A stretch of 64,000 nucleotides of DNA, from positions 4,228,320-4,292,319 of the forward strand of contig NW_006921538.1 in assembly GCF_000340215.1 (NCBI RefSeq), in the 5' to 3' direction. The notes below the pieces were generated by a model that was given only the letters and a program-made list of their open reading frames with translations, did not search any database and had not been told where the DNA came from. Position 1 is the stretch's first letter; each line of letters begins with the position of its first letter. Origin of the DNA: Pseudocercospora fijiensis CIRAD86. Taxonomy: Eukaryota > Ascomycota > Dothideomycetes > Mycosphaerellales > Mycosphaerellaceae. Of this stretch, positions 41,983-52,432 are shown piece by piece. The position numbers and the translations under genes are program-made.

Positions 41983-42799
41983 TCAAAACTCAGCCCAGGT
42001 GTGTGGGGCCGGTTACCAGCCAATACTACTTTAGCGGATTTTATTATATCTAGAGCTTCCTACGAGAATCCTTCCTAATATACTCGTTAGTACCTATTTA
42101 AGAAATGTCGATTCTAAAGAGATATATTATAATAGAGTCGCTATATTCTCTTGTCTTCGAGTTAGTAAGTACTAGAATACCCTTATTACTACGTCGCCCG
42201 CACTTAAGCAACTTATATAGCTCGTATAGCCGCTACCGCCGCTTACGAGTAATTAGATTTCGTAGTAGGAGCTAGAGGAAGTCGTTCGAGTCTACGAACG
42301 CTAGACCTTAAGGGAGCTTAGCCTTTTAGCTATAGGCAATCTAGCTCCTACTATACTTAATCTACTCCTTTTTCCCTCCTATTTATCGCTAAGAGAATAT
42401 CTAGGGCCCCCCTTAAAACCCTCTATATATCTAACTCAAAGCTACGGCGTAAGCTATAAGAAAAATTACTATAACGAGATCTATATTAAAACCTACGGCC
42501 GTTTCCGGTACTTAATCTATAAAACCGATTATACGGACGAGCGTTGTCGATCCTAACAAAACTCTAATATCCTCGATATTTAGCTCCTCCCGACGTTAAT
42601 ACTAGCCTGTCCTAGCATTCTCTTTAACTGTACGATAGGCTTTGCCGTCCGATGCTCTCGTGGAAGAGCGTCTACTAGACGGTCTAGATGGTGTCGGTCT
42701 CATGTGCCTCCGCTATTGGTATTGTCAACGAATCCCACCTCTCTACCTAGCCGCTCTAAAACCTGAGCTTTCTTAGAGTCCACAGCTTAGCCGCAACGT

Positions 42800-43560
42800 A
42801 ACAAAGAAAGCTCACCATGACTAGGTGCGTTACACTTTCACCCACAGAGACACTCGGCCATCTTCACGATCTAATGGAGATGCATACACTACCAGCTCTG
42901 ACTTCTGCTGCACAGAAGCCCATCGTATCTAGAAGTAGGCAGACCAAACTGTATTCCGAGGAGAGGAGCCGGGGTACAACACTTCATACCATTGTCACTC
43001 AACTCCACCGTCACTCCTAGCCCAGCTTATACCTGCTGTCGCTTTAGGCCCTCGAAGAGCCGTAAGGCCTCTGAAGCCCACAGGCCAGTTACCCCTCAGA
43101 CAGAGAGATGAGCACGTAGTAAGAGCAGCGCTCGTCTCTGCGACCTGTTACAATCCATCTCAGACTGAATTTCGCTTTGGGCGCACGAAGTGCTGACCTT
43201 CTTTGAAGCAAGAGGCCAATGTTACGATTAGAGGAGGATAGGAAGTTCTATCGCGCGTAGCCACTTCATCGTTCATCTCCCATAACCGCTTTAGCATATC
43301 AGTCGCTAGCTTTCGCTCCCGCCGCTCGAAAAGCTGTGCATTCTATCGAAGACCAGAGATCCTTGAAAGTTCAAAGAAAAGGAAAAAGGGGAAATGTAGC
43401 ACGTAGTCACGGTATCATTCATCTCTGCTCTCTGCTTCAGCGAAACTCCTACCATTTCTCGCTCCAATCGCGTCGTCAAGGGCTTCATCGTCGAGAGCCA
43501 ACAAACCCAACTCACAGCCAAAACCGCCAATCCCCAAGCGCTGCCACTCTCATCCTGCAC
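42800..43560. other. No convincing gene
   Basis: Composition returns to normal after the RIP-like tract, but only short frames without domains are present before the TFIIE beta gene. Confidence 0.4.
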
Positions 43561-43570
43561 ATCCTCCCCT

Positions 43571-44350
43571 TTATTTCTTGCTATAATCCTTCAACACCCC
43601 ACTCGCAAAGAGACCGGCATTACCCGCCTTCTTGATATCAAACCCCCTCCTCTTCGTACCCGGCCGCTTCCGACCCTGCGGCGGAACGAAGAACTTATCC
43701 TCGAAAGCTCTCTTCACGACTTGCTGGCTGGTGGGAGTGATCTCCGCCTCCTGGAGCGTCTGCTTGATTTCCTTCTCATCAGGGAGTTGGAGAGCACGCC
43801 AGAAAAAGTACAAGTCGGCGCTAGCCTTTCCGTCGTCGGTCGTGTGGAGGTAGAGGTTGATGTCGTCGAGATGGATGGTTTTGATCAATCCCCGCTTCTC
43901 GTCGCGGCGGAGGAGGATTTTGTGGTCGATTTCGAGGATCTGGAGTGCGGAGTCGCAGCCTGGCCAGCCGTCTTGGAGGTCTTTGTAGTCGATGGAGAGG
44001 GGCGCTTCTGGTTGCGCGAGGAAGTTGAGGAGGGTGTCGGCGTTGTGGATTGGGAACTTGGTTTTGTAGCGGTAGAGGGTGACGTTGTTCTCCTCGGCGC
44101 CTTTTGGGATGACTTCGACGCGGCTGTTGATTTTCAGGGCGCCGGCGAGGTTGGCGATGGTTTTGTCGTAGCCGGTGGGCACGGAGATGTAGCCGACGAT
44201 GTCGTCGAGTGTCTTGCTTGACTTCAAGCCTTCCTTGAAGTACTTGGTCTTCAGCCAGTCGAGCACAAGCGGCATGTTCTGGAAAAGCCAATCTCTCGAG
44301 TTCTCGTCGTCGAAGGCGCCGGTGACCGTGTCGAACTTGCGCTTCGGCAT
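43571..44350 (-). CDS. Transcription initiation factor TFIIE, beta subunit
   Basis: ATG at 44350 gives 259 residues, single exon. The N-terminal part (DWLFQNMPLVLDWLKTKYFK, then SKTLDDIVGYI) fits the first winged helix. Further on, ALKINSRVEVIP, TLYRYKTKFPIHNADTLLNF and SADLYFFWRALQLPDEKEIK match the conserved core and the second winged helix, followed by a basic C-terminus with KRPGTKRRG. TFIIE beta binds TFIIH and DNA near the melted promoter in the RNA polymerase II pre-initiation complex. The usual long disordered N-terminus is nearly absent; an unseen upstream exon or a naturally short form are both possible. Confidence 0.8.
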   Translation of the reverse strand: MPKRKFDTVTGAFDDENSRDWLFQNMPLVLDWLKTKYFKEGLKSSKTLDDIVGYISVPTGYDKTIANLAGALKINSRVEVIPKGAEENNVTLYRYKTKFPIHNADTLLNFLAQPEAPLSIDYKDLQDGWPGCDSALQILEIDHKILLRRDEKRGLIKTIHLDDINLYLHTTDDGKASADLYFFWRALQLPDEKEIKQTLQEAEITPTSQQVVKRAFEDKFFVPPQGRKRPGTKRRGFDIKKAGNAGLFASGVLKDYSKK

Positions 44351-44359
44351 GATGTTGAC

Positions 44360-47300
44360 GGATGTAATGTAATGGGATTTGACTGAGTGCGCAAAGTTGA
44401 GTCCGAAAGAGTGAGGCGAAAAAGTCGTTTGCGGTGTTGTCAAATGCGTGGTCGAGGTAGAAAGTGATGTGAGTGTTGTTGTCTAGCTTAGCGCGAAAGA
44501 TTAAGCTTTTGAACGGCCCAGTCCTGAATCGAAGTGAAGTGCGTCTGTACAGCCTGCGGCATAGCCAACCCGAACAATCTCTTTGTGCACTCGAAACAAT
44601 CTGATTGTCTCAGTGAATTTCGTCCTCTATGCGACATGGCTGTCTCGAGAACTCTGAGGATTGGGTTTCGGAGCTGTATGCGCAAGACGCTTTCGACTTT
44701 TCCTCGCGAGCAGGACAACAACATAGATGCGATTTATATTGACCAGCTCACAACTCTCGCCTCAGAGTAGCAGAGATTCAGCAACGAAAACAATGGCTAT
44801 TGGATGGGAATGTGGCGTTGACCGCTTTTTCAATGTGCCCCGGAGAGCTGGAAATTCCTTTTGCACTCCAGGAGAAGGCCGAAAGGCTGCTATGGTATCG
44901 CGTTCGATCTCACCACATTTTGCGTCCCAAAGACCAAACCTTGGACCGAAAGCTTAGATATACCCTCTCCATCTGCTACCAGTCTGCCAGGCCTGTCGAG
45001 GAAACGAGGCTGTCTGCGCTTCAACCTAGGAAGTCGGAGCCGCAAGCAAAAAGTGGTTCCAGGGATTTCCGATGGTTGCAGTCTGGAGCTGTATTTCCGA
45101 TGGATAGACCACAGTTAGAACTACCGCTGTCAAGCTTTATTCCGAGCATGGTGGCAGTGGAAGAACTGCTGTCGGTTAAATCTACCTCTGCGATGTTCTC
45201 GGCGCCTATATCAAGAAGTCCTGTGCCCGTTCCCATCACATTACACATTTTTATCCTGGGGTGCCTCCGTGCTGCAGTGGAATGCAAGAGCTGGCCCGGC
45301 TCGTCTCAGCATTCTCAAGTATTCGCGAGGAGACCTGAGCAAACTTGAGGGAGAACACAAGGGGTCTTCCATGGTCAGGCGCCGTTGGGGAATCGTATCG
45401 TGGCTTTTTCAATTCTCGGTCCTCAATTTCTGCCGGATAACCTGTTGTAGAGTATCCCAATCGCCTGCACCTCCGATCAGGCTCTCCTTTTCCCTCTTGC
45501 GACCTGTCTCTCAACCCAGCCAGACCCTCCAATTACTCCTGATGTATCCGCTTCCGCCTCTTGACCTCCTGGGAGTGCACCAGATTCGCATGGAGAATAG
45601 CGAGTGCTATCGCGACAAGAACAAGTGCGCTGATCATCGTCTACGACGTCGACGAGGATCTGTGTGTCGAAGAAACTCCTTCCGAACCTGAGAAGCAAGT
45701 CATCAAGGTCGACCAACCACGCTATATACAAAGCTTGGCTGGGCTGGGCTTAATATTGTGTCTGAAGAACAAAGACACCGCCTCGTCATGTCTCTGGGAT
45801 ACATGCGATATACGCTATGCTCCACCGGTCTCTCAACAGTCATTGGAGCCCCGCATTGGGCTAGGTTTGTCACGATACAGAGCTCTTCTGAAGCCCGCCG
45901 GCTCTTCTACAGTTTCGGACATCTCCTGACCGTCAGGTCACTGGTAGCCCTACCCAGAAGCGTGGTATGGGCGTATCGGCGTCGGTCTAGGCAAGACCAT
46001 TGATCTGCAGAGACATGGCTATAGCAGTCGTGGCTAACGCGAGCACTCAACGCTTAGTAATAGTGTTTGAAGGTGTCGAGGCAAGGGAGGTCGTCGAGAA
46101 CTTGCCGTTCTAAGTATTTTTGGGCCGGAGTCGGCTCCGTGAGAGTTTGAGACGTCTCACTGCATCTCGTCCGCTTCGTTTTGTTTTCTATCACTCACTG
46201 CGAGGCCCACGAGAGAGTTCATCATCGGACTTGGATCCTGATGCACTGCAGCTAGGAGACTGAGAGCCTTGCTAGTGATGAGTTGAGCAGTAGCTTGTGA
46301 AACGGAAACTCTGCGACACAATCTCCAACAGTTCGGAATCCGGTCTGTAACGGGTTTGTGTCCTAGTAACAAGGCTGGATCATGACCATAGAGTCGATTA
46401 CACCAGCCGGGCCCCTGCACGATGTCTGCGGTCTCTTTCTGCATCGCTCGCTTCGTAAACAGTCCGTCCGCTCTGGCCGAACGGGACATTCCATGCCACA
46501 AGGTCTCCTGCTACGGGCTTCATTCATGAATCCATGAATGGACTGGAATTCTCTCACGTTCAAATCTCCTCCATTTAGGCATAGAGTCTAGACTGTACTG
46601 GAATGTAGTACATGCCCCCCAAGACACACTACTAAAATGGAATTAGCTAGGTTATTCGCAACAAGGATAAAGAAAATCATTCTATATACAAGCATTCTAT
46701 ATACTGGTTGCTTCCGAGGGAGTCGCTCAATATCTTTTACTAGCAAACTTGTCAACCGCTAGAAGTAGCGTCGCTTATACACTAGCCGTTAAGGCACATG
46801 CGGATCGGAACCTGGACTCTCATGCCGCTATCTCCGTGGGCGGTATGCGTAAACACTCGGGTTGTTTCCTCTAGGATCTAAGCATCCACATCGGTCATCA
46901 ATGATGCTATGACAGGGAACCTGAAGTTGGGACCGAAGATTGACCGCTCCGTTGAGGCGATTGCTGTAAGTGGACTTCATGCCTCTTCCTTTACGCCAAT
47001 GGGTGATATTTTTGGGGAGTGGGAAGTTATTTGATGATAAGCTTTCCAGAATCTTGCTCTTGGAGTACCGCCGTGTGGATTATGTACGAGGTTAAGGCTT
47101 CGCCCTGCTCTCGCCAAGCAGGGAGGCAAGGAATTGGTCGAGGAGGTGATCTGGGTGCCTTTCTTCTTGATCCAGGACTTGGTCGCCGACTATTTTGCTG
47201 CCCTTTTTCAATCGCGCTGTGCTGTTGTATTGGTCTTCAGCATTGAATGGTGCCTCGCTTGCTGTCGACCTGACCTCTGGTGTTACTGCTAATCATAATG

Positions 47301-47985
47301 CGGAAAGGGAACGGAGGTGGATTCTGTGCTGCTGCCGTCACACGATCTACGAATGCATTGGTGGAAGGCCATTCGCAAATTTCGTGAGTCGTAGGGTTTG
47401 CGCCTCTGCGGTGGCCTCCAGCCCCCGGCATTGTGAGCTGCGAGACTGATGGCCTAGGTCAGTGGTCAGCATCCGCGGGCTATAACGGCAGCCCGCACAC
47501 CGACGAGCTGGGGAGGGCCATAGTCACATGCACCTGCCGCCGAGGTGTGATTGCCGCGCACTCGCTCAGGTTATCCCTTTGCACTGTATCCCAAACCAGT
47601 GTCCCGAAGGCTCGCCCGGTCTGGGCCTGAGTGGTCTGGTGTCCAGGACTCCTGCCAGGCGATTCCTCTCAGCAGGCCGAAACCCCTTCGAGGTCCTTCT
47701 GGCAGACGCCGAGCGATCAGGTGTCACTACGAGTGTGGATGCATGCCGAAGCACACGAAGAGCCCTCGCCTCGCTATAGCGACCCTTACTGCCCTTTGGG
47801 CTAAGTCCAACGCTGTTCGCGACTCATGCCAACGGGCAGCGGAGTGCTAGTAACCGTACCGTGCCGTTTCGAGCTGCCTCGCGCACCTGGGGAGGAAGCG
47901 CAAACGGTAGAGCCGAGTGGTGACCGTGGTGAATGAGTTGGTGGCGGCGGCTTTCGGGGTGCTGAGAGAGTGGTGGGGATGTCGA
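44360..47985. other. Gene-poor interval, nothing recognised
   Basis: Several open frames of 75-180 codons occur on the plus strand (for example 44800-45348 and 45561-45929) but none has a domain, signal peptide or supporting splice structure. 46600-46800 is TA-rich. I would not call a gene here from sequence alone. Confidence 0.35.
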
Positions 47986-47988
47986 GGT

Positions 47989-48078
47989 GTGGAAGAAGTG
48001 GAAGAAGTGGAAGAAGTGGAAGAAGTGGAAGAAGTGGAAGAAGTGGAAGAAGTGGAAGAAGTGGAAGAAGTGGAAGAA
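47989..48078. repeat. GTGGAAGAA nonanucleotide repeat, ten copies
   Basis: Ten perfect copies in tandem, producing acidic (Val-Glu-Glu), Trp-Lys-Lys and Leu-Leu-Pro frames. No flanking gene uses it convincingly. Confidence 0.9.
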
Positions 48079-48573
48079 GAAGAGTCAAAAGCGCGCGGCG
48101 AGAAATGTCGGGGGCGGGATTTTGAAACGCGCTAGCGCCGCGCACGGGCTTGCCTCAGGCAACTTTCACATGCACGACCGTTGGCTATGCCCGCATCACT
48201 GCATCACCACATCAGTCCTTCATTACGCTGTACTTCCTGAGCAGGCTGTGGTAATGGAGATATGACTTTGGAGAACAGATCCAAGTGCAGTCTTCGTGTA
48301 TCACTGGCCGGACTTCATGCTCCAGGAATCAATGACAACTTCACCCTCAAAACACGCCAAGACTAGTTTTCGCGGCAGACCAGGGGTCCAACTGCCCCAG
48401 CTGAGGCGTAAGGAGAGGCAGCTTCTTGAGAGGAAAGACGTGTATCGGCGCAATGGAATACCCTCGAAGCACCTGGAAAGCTTGGGATCGATCATTGAAA
48501 AGCTTGAGACAGGACGAGAGGCTCTCGATGATGGACTCTTCGCTTTGCCGGTTGCAAAAGAGGAAGAGGGGAA

Positions 48574-49174
48574 ATGTTGCCCGACACGGTTGTTCCAATG
48601 CTGCCGCCACCTCGCCTTGGCGATGGGAAAGCCGTGGCACTACTGCCACAGAACTGGCAAGAGGAGCTCGAAGAATTCCCTCCACGCCGCAAGTACGAGC
48701 CCAGCTACGTCGACCTCGCCGCGCCCGAGCGCGTCAAGATCGAGATCGCGATCCTCGAAGTCAAGATCAGAGATTTGCAGGGGCGAGAGGAGTACAAGAA
48801 CAGCAAGTTCCATATGAGTCACTGGAAATGGTACCAGACTCTCTGTCATATTAGCGCCTTTTTCCCCAAGGGATACGGTGCTCCGCAGGAGAGCAAGATT
48901 CCTGGAGCCGAGGAGATGCGGCCCTCTCTCGATCATCCTGCAGACCACGTCTATGCAGACGCTGGAGCATTGGAAGCACGCAGCGCAACTTGAAGTCGAG
49001 AAGGCACGGGATCTGGAGGAGGATTTGAGTCGCAGGAATGCCGAAGAGAGCATGAGCCGGAAGAAGTTTGATGCAGAGTATCGCGAGATTGAGGGCATGA
49101 AGCAGATGTGGAAGGACATTGGGCGCTTGGTGGTTCGGAGATTGGGAGAGCTGGACATGTCGAAGAAGAAATAG
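48574..49174 (+). pseudogene. Coiled-coil protein with a one-base frameshift
   Basis: ATG at 48574 opens a frame through a globular part (PPRRKYEPSYVDLAAPERVK, then HWKWYQTLCHISAFFPKGYG) to about 48930. There the coding signal passes to another frame, which continues through a Glu/Arg-rich coiled coil (HWKHAAQLEVEKARDLEEDL) and ends with DMSKKK at 49174. One base too many around 48920-48940 would explain it; no GT-AG intron fits. Restored length near 200 residues. No family recognised. It could equally be a sequencing error in a live gene. Confidence 0.45.
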
Positions 49175-49292
49175 CTCTGTTTGGCCCGAGATTTGGCAGG
49201 CTTTGGGATGTCCAGCTCGTAAGCCCCTAGAGGGCTCACCTAATGACATGGATACATCGAAGCCGGAAAGCGCACAGCAGTCCTCCGTCACC

Positions 49293-51119
49293 TCATCCCT
49301 CATTCCCAGCCTCCTCCCCCTCCCTAATCACATTCGCCACACTCCCCACCCCAAAATCCGAAGAAGGCGTAATAACAATATCCCCAAAAACCCACTCCGG
49401 CCGATCTTCCACCGGATTCGCAAACTCGGACAAAAATTTCAGCATCCAGCGATCAAGCTTGACGAAGTCTCCATCGAAGTCCGACAAGCTTTATGAAAGG
49501 CTTGCAGTCGCATCATGCAAAAGTCGAGAGAGGGCCAAAGGTCTCGGAGGCGGAGCAGGATGTTGAAATTGCGTTCGAGTCGCTGTCGCGCTGAGGAGAT
49601 TTCGGCGGCATTGGTGGAGAAGAGCAAGGTGTGGATTTGGATGGTGGAGGCTATGACGAGGATGTGGCCGACCATGTTGTAGAGCACGTCGCAGCCGGGG
49701 GTGTCGAGGGCGGCGTAGACCATGTTGCAAAGTTTGGCTGCGTGGGATTTGCAGCGGTCGGCGAATGCGTTGATGATGCTGCCGTTGTGCTGGTCGTCTT
49801 TGGCGCCTTGGAGGAACTGGTAGTAGAGGAGCTGGCCGTAGTGGTAGACGCCAAGGTAGACGGCGACATAGATTCTGCCGAGACCTTGTGCGGCGTAATG
49901 GGCGAGGTTGGCGGGTTCATCTCGCATGTAAGACGGTAGCTGTGCTTCCCACTCGTCGATCCTGGCGGTGAGAGCCTCAACGGCTCGGATGTCTGGTGGT
50001 AATACTTGAGTATCTGCTGCTTGGCTATTCAAGGCATTGACGTCTCGAAAGATGCGATTCAGAGCAATCATCTGGCCTAAGAGCGATGGTGAGTCGTGAT
50101 CGCGTGGTCCCGATCTGTCGTTGCTCTCGGTGCTTCGTAGCTGCAGAAAAGCCATTTCTTCCATAGGTAGCGGGACATCCAATGGTGGATCGGCAATCTG
50201 CCTTGGGACACGGACGCCTGAGGACGACCATTCGTCAATCATGCAGAGCGTATGCCACACTAGAGTTCATGTCAGGATCACCATCAATCCTACTTGACAA
50301 GAGTGTTCACCTCTAATATTAATCTCTCGCTCAAGACGAGTCTCGCAAGCGCGATGGGGCAAATCCAAAAGCTGCGCCATCCGACAAGCGATGCCATAAT
50401 ACACCGATTCGCCGGGAGCATCGCCCTCAATGATCCGGCAAGCCCCAAGCATGACACAAGCCTGGACGGAGGTCAAGCTGACATGACTGACGTCGAGAAG
50501 GCTGGCAGCCTTGCGGGCCCATTTCGTGCCTCTCGTTCTCGGACTCATGCCGGAAAAGTAGTCATTGGAGGAGAATCTGGCAGCCAAAGCCATCATGGCA
50601 TATCTGAGGACCATCGGTGTCTTGTTCATGGCCAGATCGGACATGAATGCTGGCTTTTGGAACAGAGTGTGCAGCTGGTCGTGGACGTAGTCAAAATAGA
50701 GGCTCGCGAGGTGGAAGGACAGCGCGGGAGGTGGCAAAGGCACATGGCTGCCATCTTCGTTTTCATTGACCTGGGACGCTGTTCGAGCGATGGCGGGAGA
50801 TGACGGAGTTGCTGGACTACATTCTGCTTGCGAGCGTCCAGACTTGGTCACTCGAGACTGCCCAGAGGAGCCTGGGGTTCTGGCGGCGGAGCTTCCATGT
50901 CGAACATGTCTTGGCCTGGACTCGGACACAGTCGTCTTCGAAGGCACGCACGGCGCATTGTGCTTTCTACACAGAGCACATGGCCCATCGAGATCGTTGT
51001 CTAGCTTGTCACAACGTCGTCGCCGCGCTCTACGGCCGCCGTCAGCCGATGTGTAGCTCCAACAACAGGACGTGTGGTCTCACGGACCGGCAGAACTCGC
51101 AGGCCGTGGGCGGCCGCAT
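49293..51119 (-). CDS. Zn(II)2Cys6 transcription factor with fungal MHR domain, C-terminal frameshift
   Basis: Three exons: 51119-51088, 51029-50311 and 50259-49439, joined in phase to 523 residues. Splicing the first intron creates a perfect C-x2-C-x6-C-x10-C-x2-C-x6-C cluster (CEFCRARRRRCDKL, then GPCALCRKHNAPC), the fungal DNA-binding domain. Residues about 90-300 match the middle homology region (SLYFDYVHDQLHTLFQKPAF, LTSVQACVMLGACRIIEG, REINIRVWHTLCMIDEW). The frame stops at 49439, but a typical family C-terminus (LDRWMLKFLSEFANPVEDRP) continues in the next frame to 49293, so one base appears gained or lost near 49455-49465. It would act in the nucleus as a pathway-specific regulator; the target is unknown. 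No biosynthetic cluster is adjacent. Confidence 0.85.
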
Positions 51120-51129
51120 GCTTATATGA

Positions 51130-52190
51130 ACCGCATGTGAGACGGGAAACCAAGCGAGAGGGGTGGGGAGATAGGATTGAGTTGGTGGAGGTGGCGGCGG
51201 CGGTGGAAGGGGAGAGAGAACTAGGAAGTGTTGTGGACCGCGGGCGCGTTCCAAGAGTGGCAGCGCAGAGGTCACCCACGTTCGAAAATTTTCGGCTTGG
51301 CGTTGCTTAAAAAAGCGAGCGTCCACCAGCTGAGCTATATCAGCTTCCCCGGATTTCTTGGCATAGATGGGCAGATATATACACGCAAAACCCGAGGACG
51401 TTCAGCCAATCAGATACACTACTGACGAGGGTAGTAGATGCGGGCGCCCCGAGGCCCAATCGTTAGACTACGCTTTATTGAGGGCCCCTCCGGGGGAGCA
51501 GGGGCTGGCCGGCTACTCACAGTGTTTACTATTCTGTATTCCCGAGTAGGACTGTAATCCCCCGACCGTGTAGCTGATTCTACGCTATAATATAGCACAC
51601 GTTGAAGCTATACGGGTCGGGAATGGGTACTTCCGGAGGGTGTTTGGTTGGCTTTTTTTTTTTTTAAAAAAAAAAGACTAAGGTAGAGGAGATTAACTAC
51701 GAACAATATTTTATTATTACAATCGTTAAAGCCTAAATTTTAACTACAATCGACGACTATCGGATTTAGAGTCTAGTATTCGGTTAGTATATGTGTTAGT
51801 ATTAATACGATTCTAATAAAAATTATACTATAAGTCTATATATATATATATAATATATAAGATAGTATATATAGCAAGGGGAAATATAAACGTATATATA
51901 GAAATTAAATATACTAGTTAAGGGGATATATTTATAATGCTAGTATATAATATATTATAAGAGTATTAGGATAGATTAGGACAATATTAGTAGAAACTAT
52001 ACCGTTATTACCGGACAACTTAGTCCGTTATAAACCCTAGATATATTCGAAAATCAAAGAAATATATACGTTTACTTAAATTATAGAATTAGAGCCGCGC
52101 GAGTTAGTACAATAGTCTAGCAACTTGTTAAGTTACTTAGATAGGAACTCGATAATAGAATTTCCTCTTAGTAGTTACAGCCTATTATAA
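51130..52190. other. Intergenic DNA grading into TA-rich transposon flank
   Basis: After the regulator come GC-rich palindromic patches (51450-51505), then a T14/A10 tract at 51650-51676 and strongly TA-rich DNA with all frames closed. It probably includes one end of the Helitron or an older repeat. A tRNA-like 5' half with a good A box (TAGCTCAGCTG, minus strand) lies near 51310-51355, but its 3' half is missing. Confidence 0.45.
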
Positions 52191-52192
52191 AC

Positions 52193-52432
52193 GCCGTCTA
52201 AGTACAAAACTATATATAGTAGATTAATATACAAAGTACTCCTCCTCGAAAGTTGAAACCTAACTCCGATATAGCGCCGCCTAAGCACAAAACCATATAT
52301 AGTAGATTAATATACAAAGTACTCCTCCTCCTCGAAACCTAACTCCGATATAGCGCCGCCTAAGTACAAAACCATATATAGTAGATTAATATACAAAGTA
52401 CTCCTCCTCCTCGAAACCTAACTCCGGTATAG
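52193..52432. repeat. Three tandem copies of a 79-82-bp unit at the 3' end of the Helitron gene
   Basis: Copies at 52193-52274, 52275-52353 and 52354-52432 share AAAACYATATATAGTAGATT and the phrase ACAAAGTACTCCTCCT. The unit nearest the gene supplies the last codons and the natural stop (52386-52388). A 79-bp period shifts the frame with every copy, so the other copies are downstream of the coding region. Confidence 0.85.

Larger units (their letters stand above)
40925..42780. other. RIP-like, gene-poor repeat DNA
   Basis: Dense TA-rich sequence with frequent CTA, TTA and TAG triplets, closed in all frames. It looks like transposon DNA mutated from CpA to TpA beyond recognition. An exception is the island at about 41750-42030, which keeps normal composition. 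Confidence 0.65.

Noticed and set aside
47917..48145. Acidic or Leu/Pro repeat protein
   Set aside because: Product of the ten-copy nonamer repeat only.
51310..51355. tRNA gene on the minus strand with good A box
   Set aside because: Only a 5' half is present; no T arm or acceptor partner within a plausible distance.
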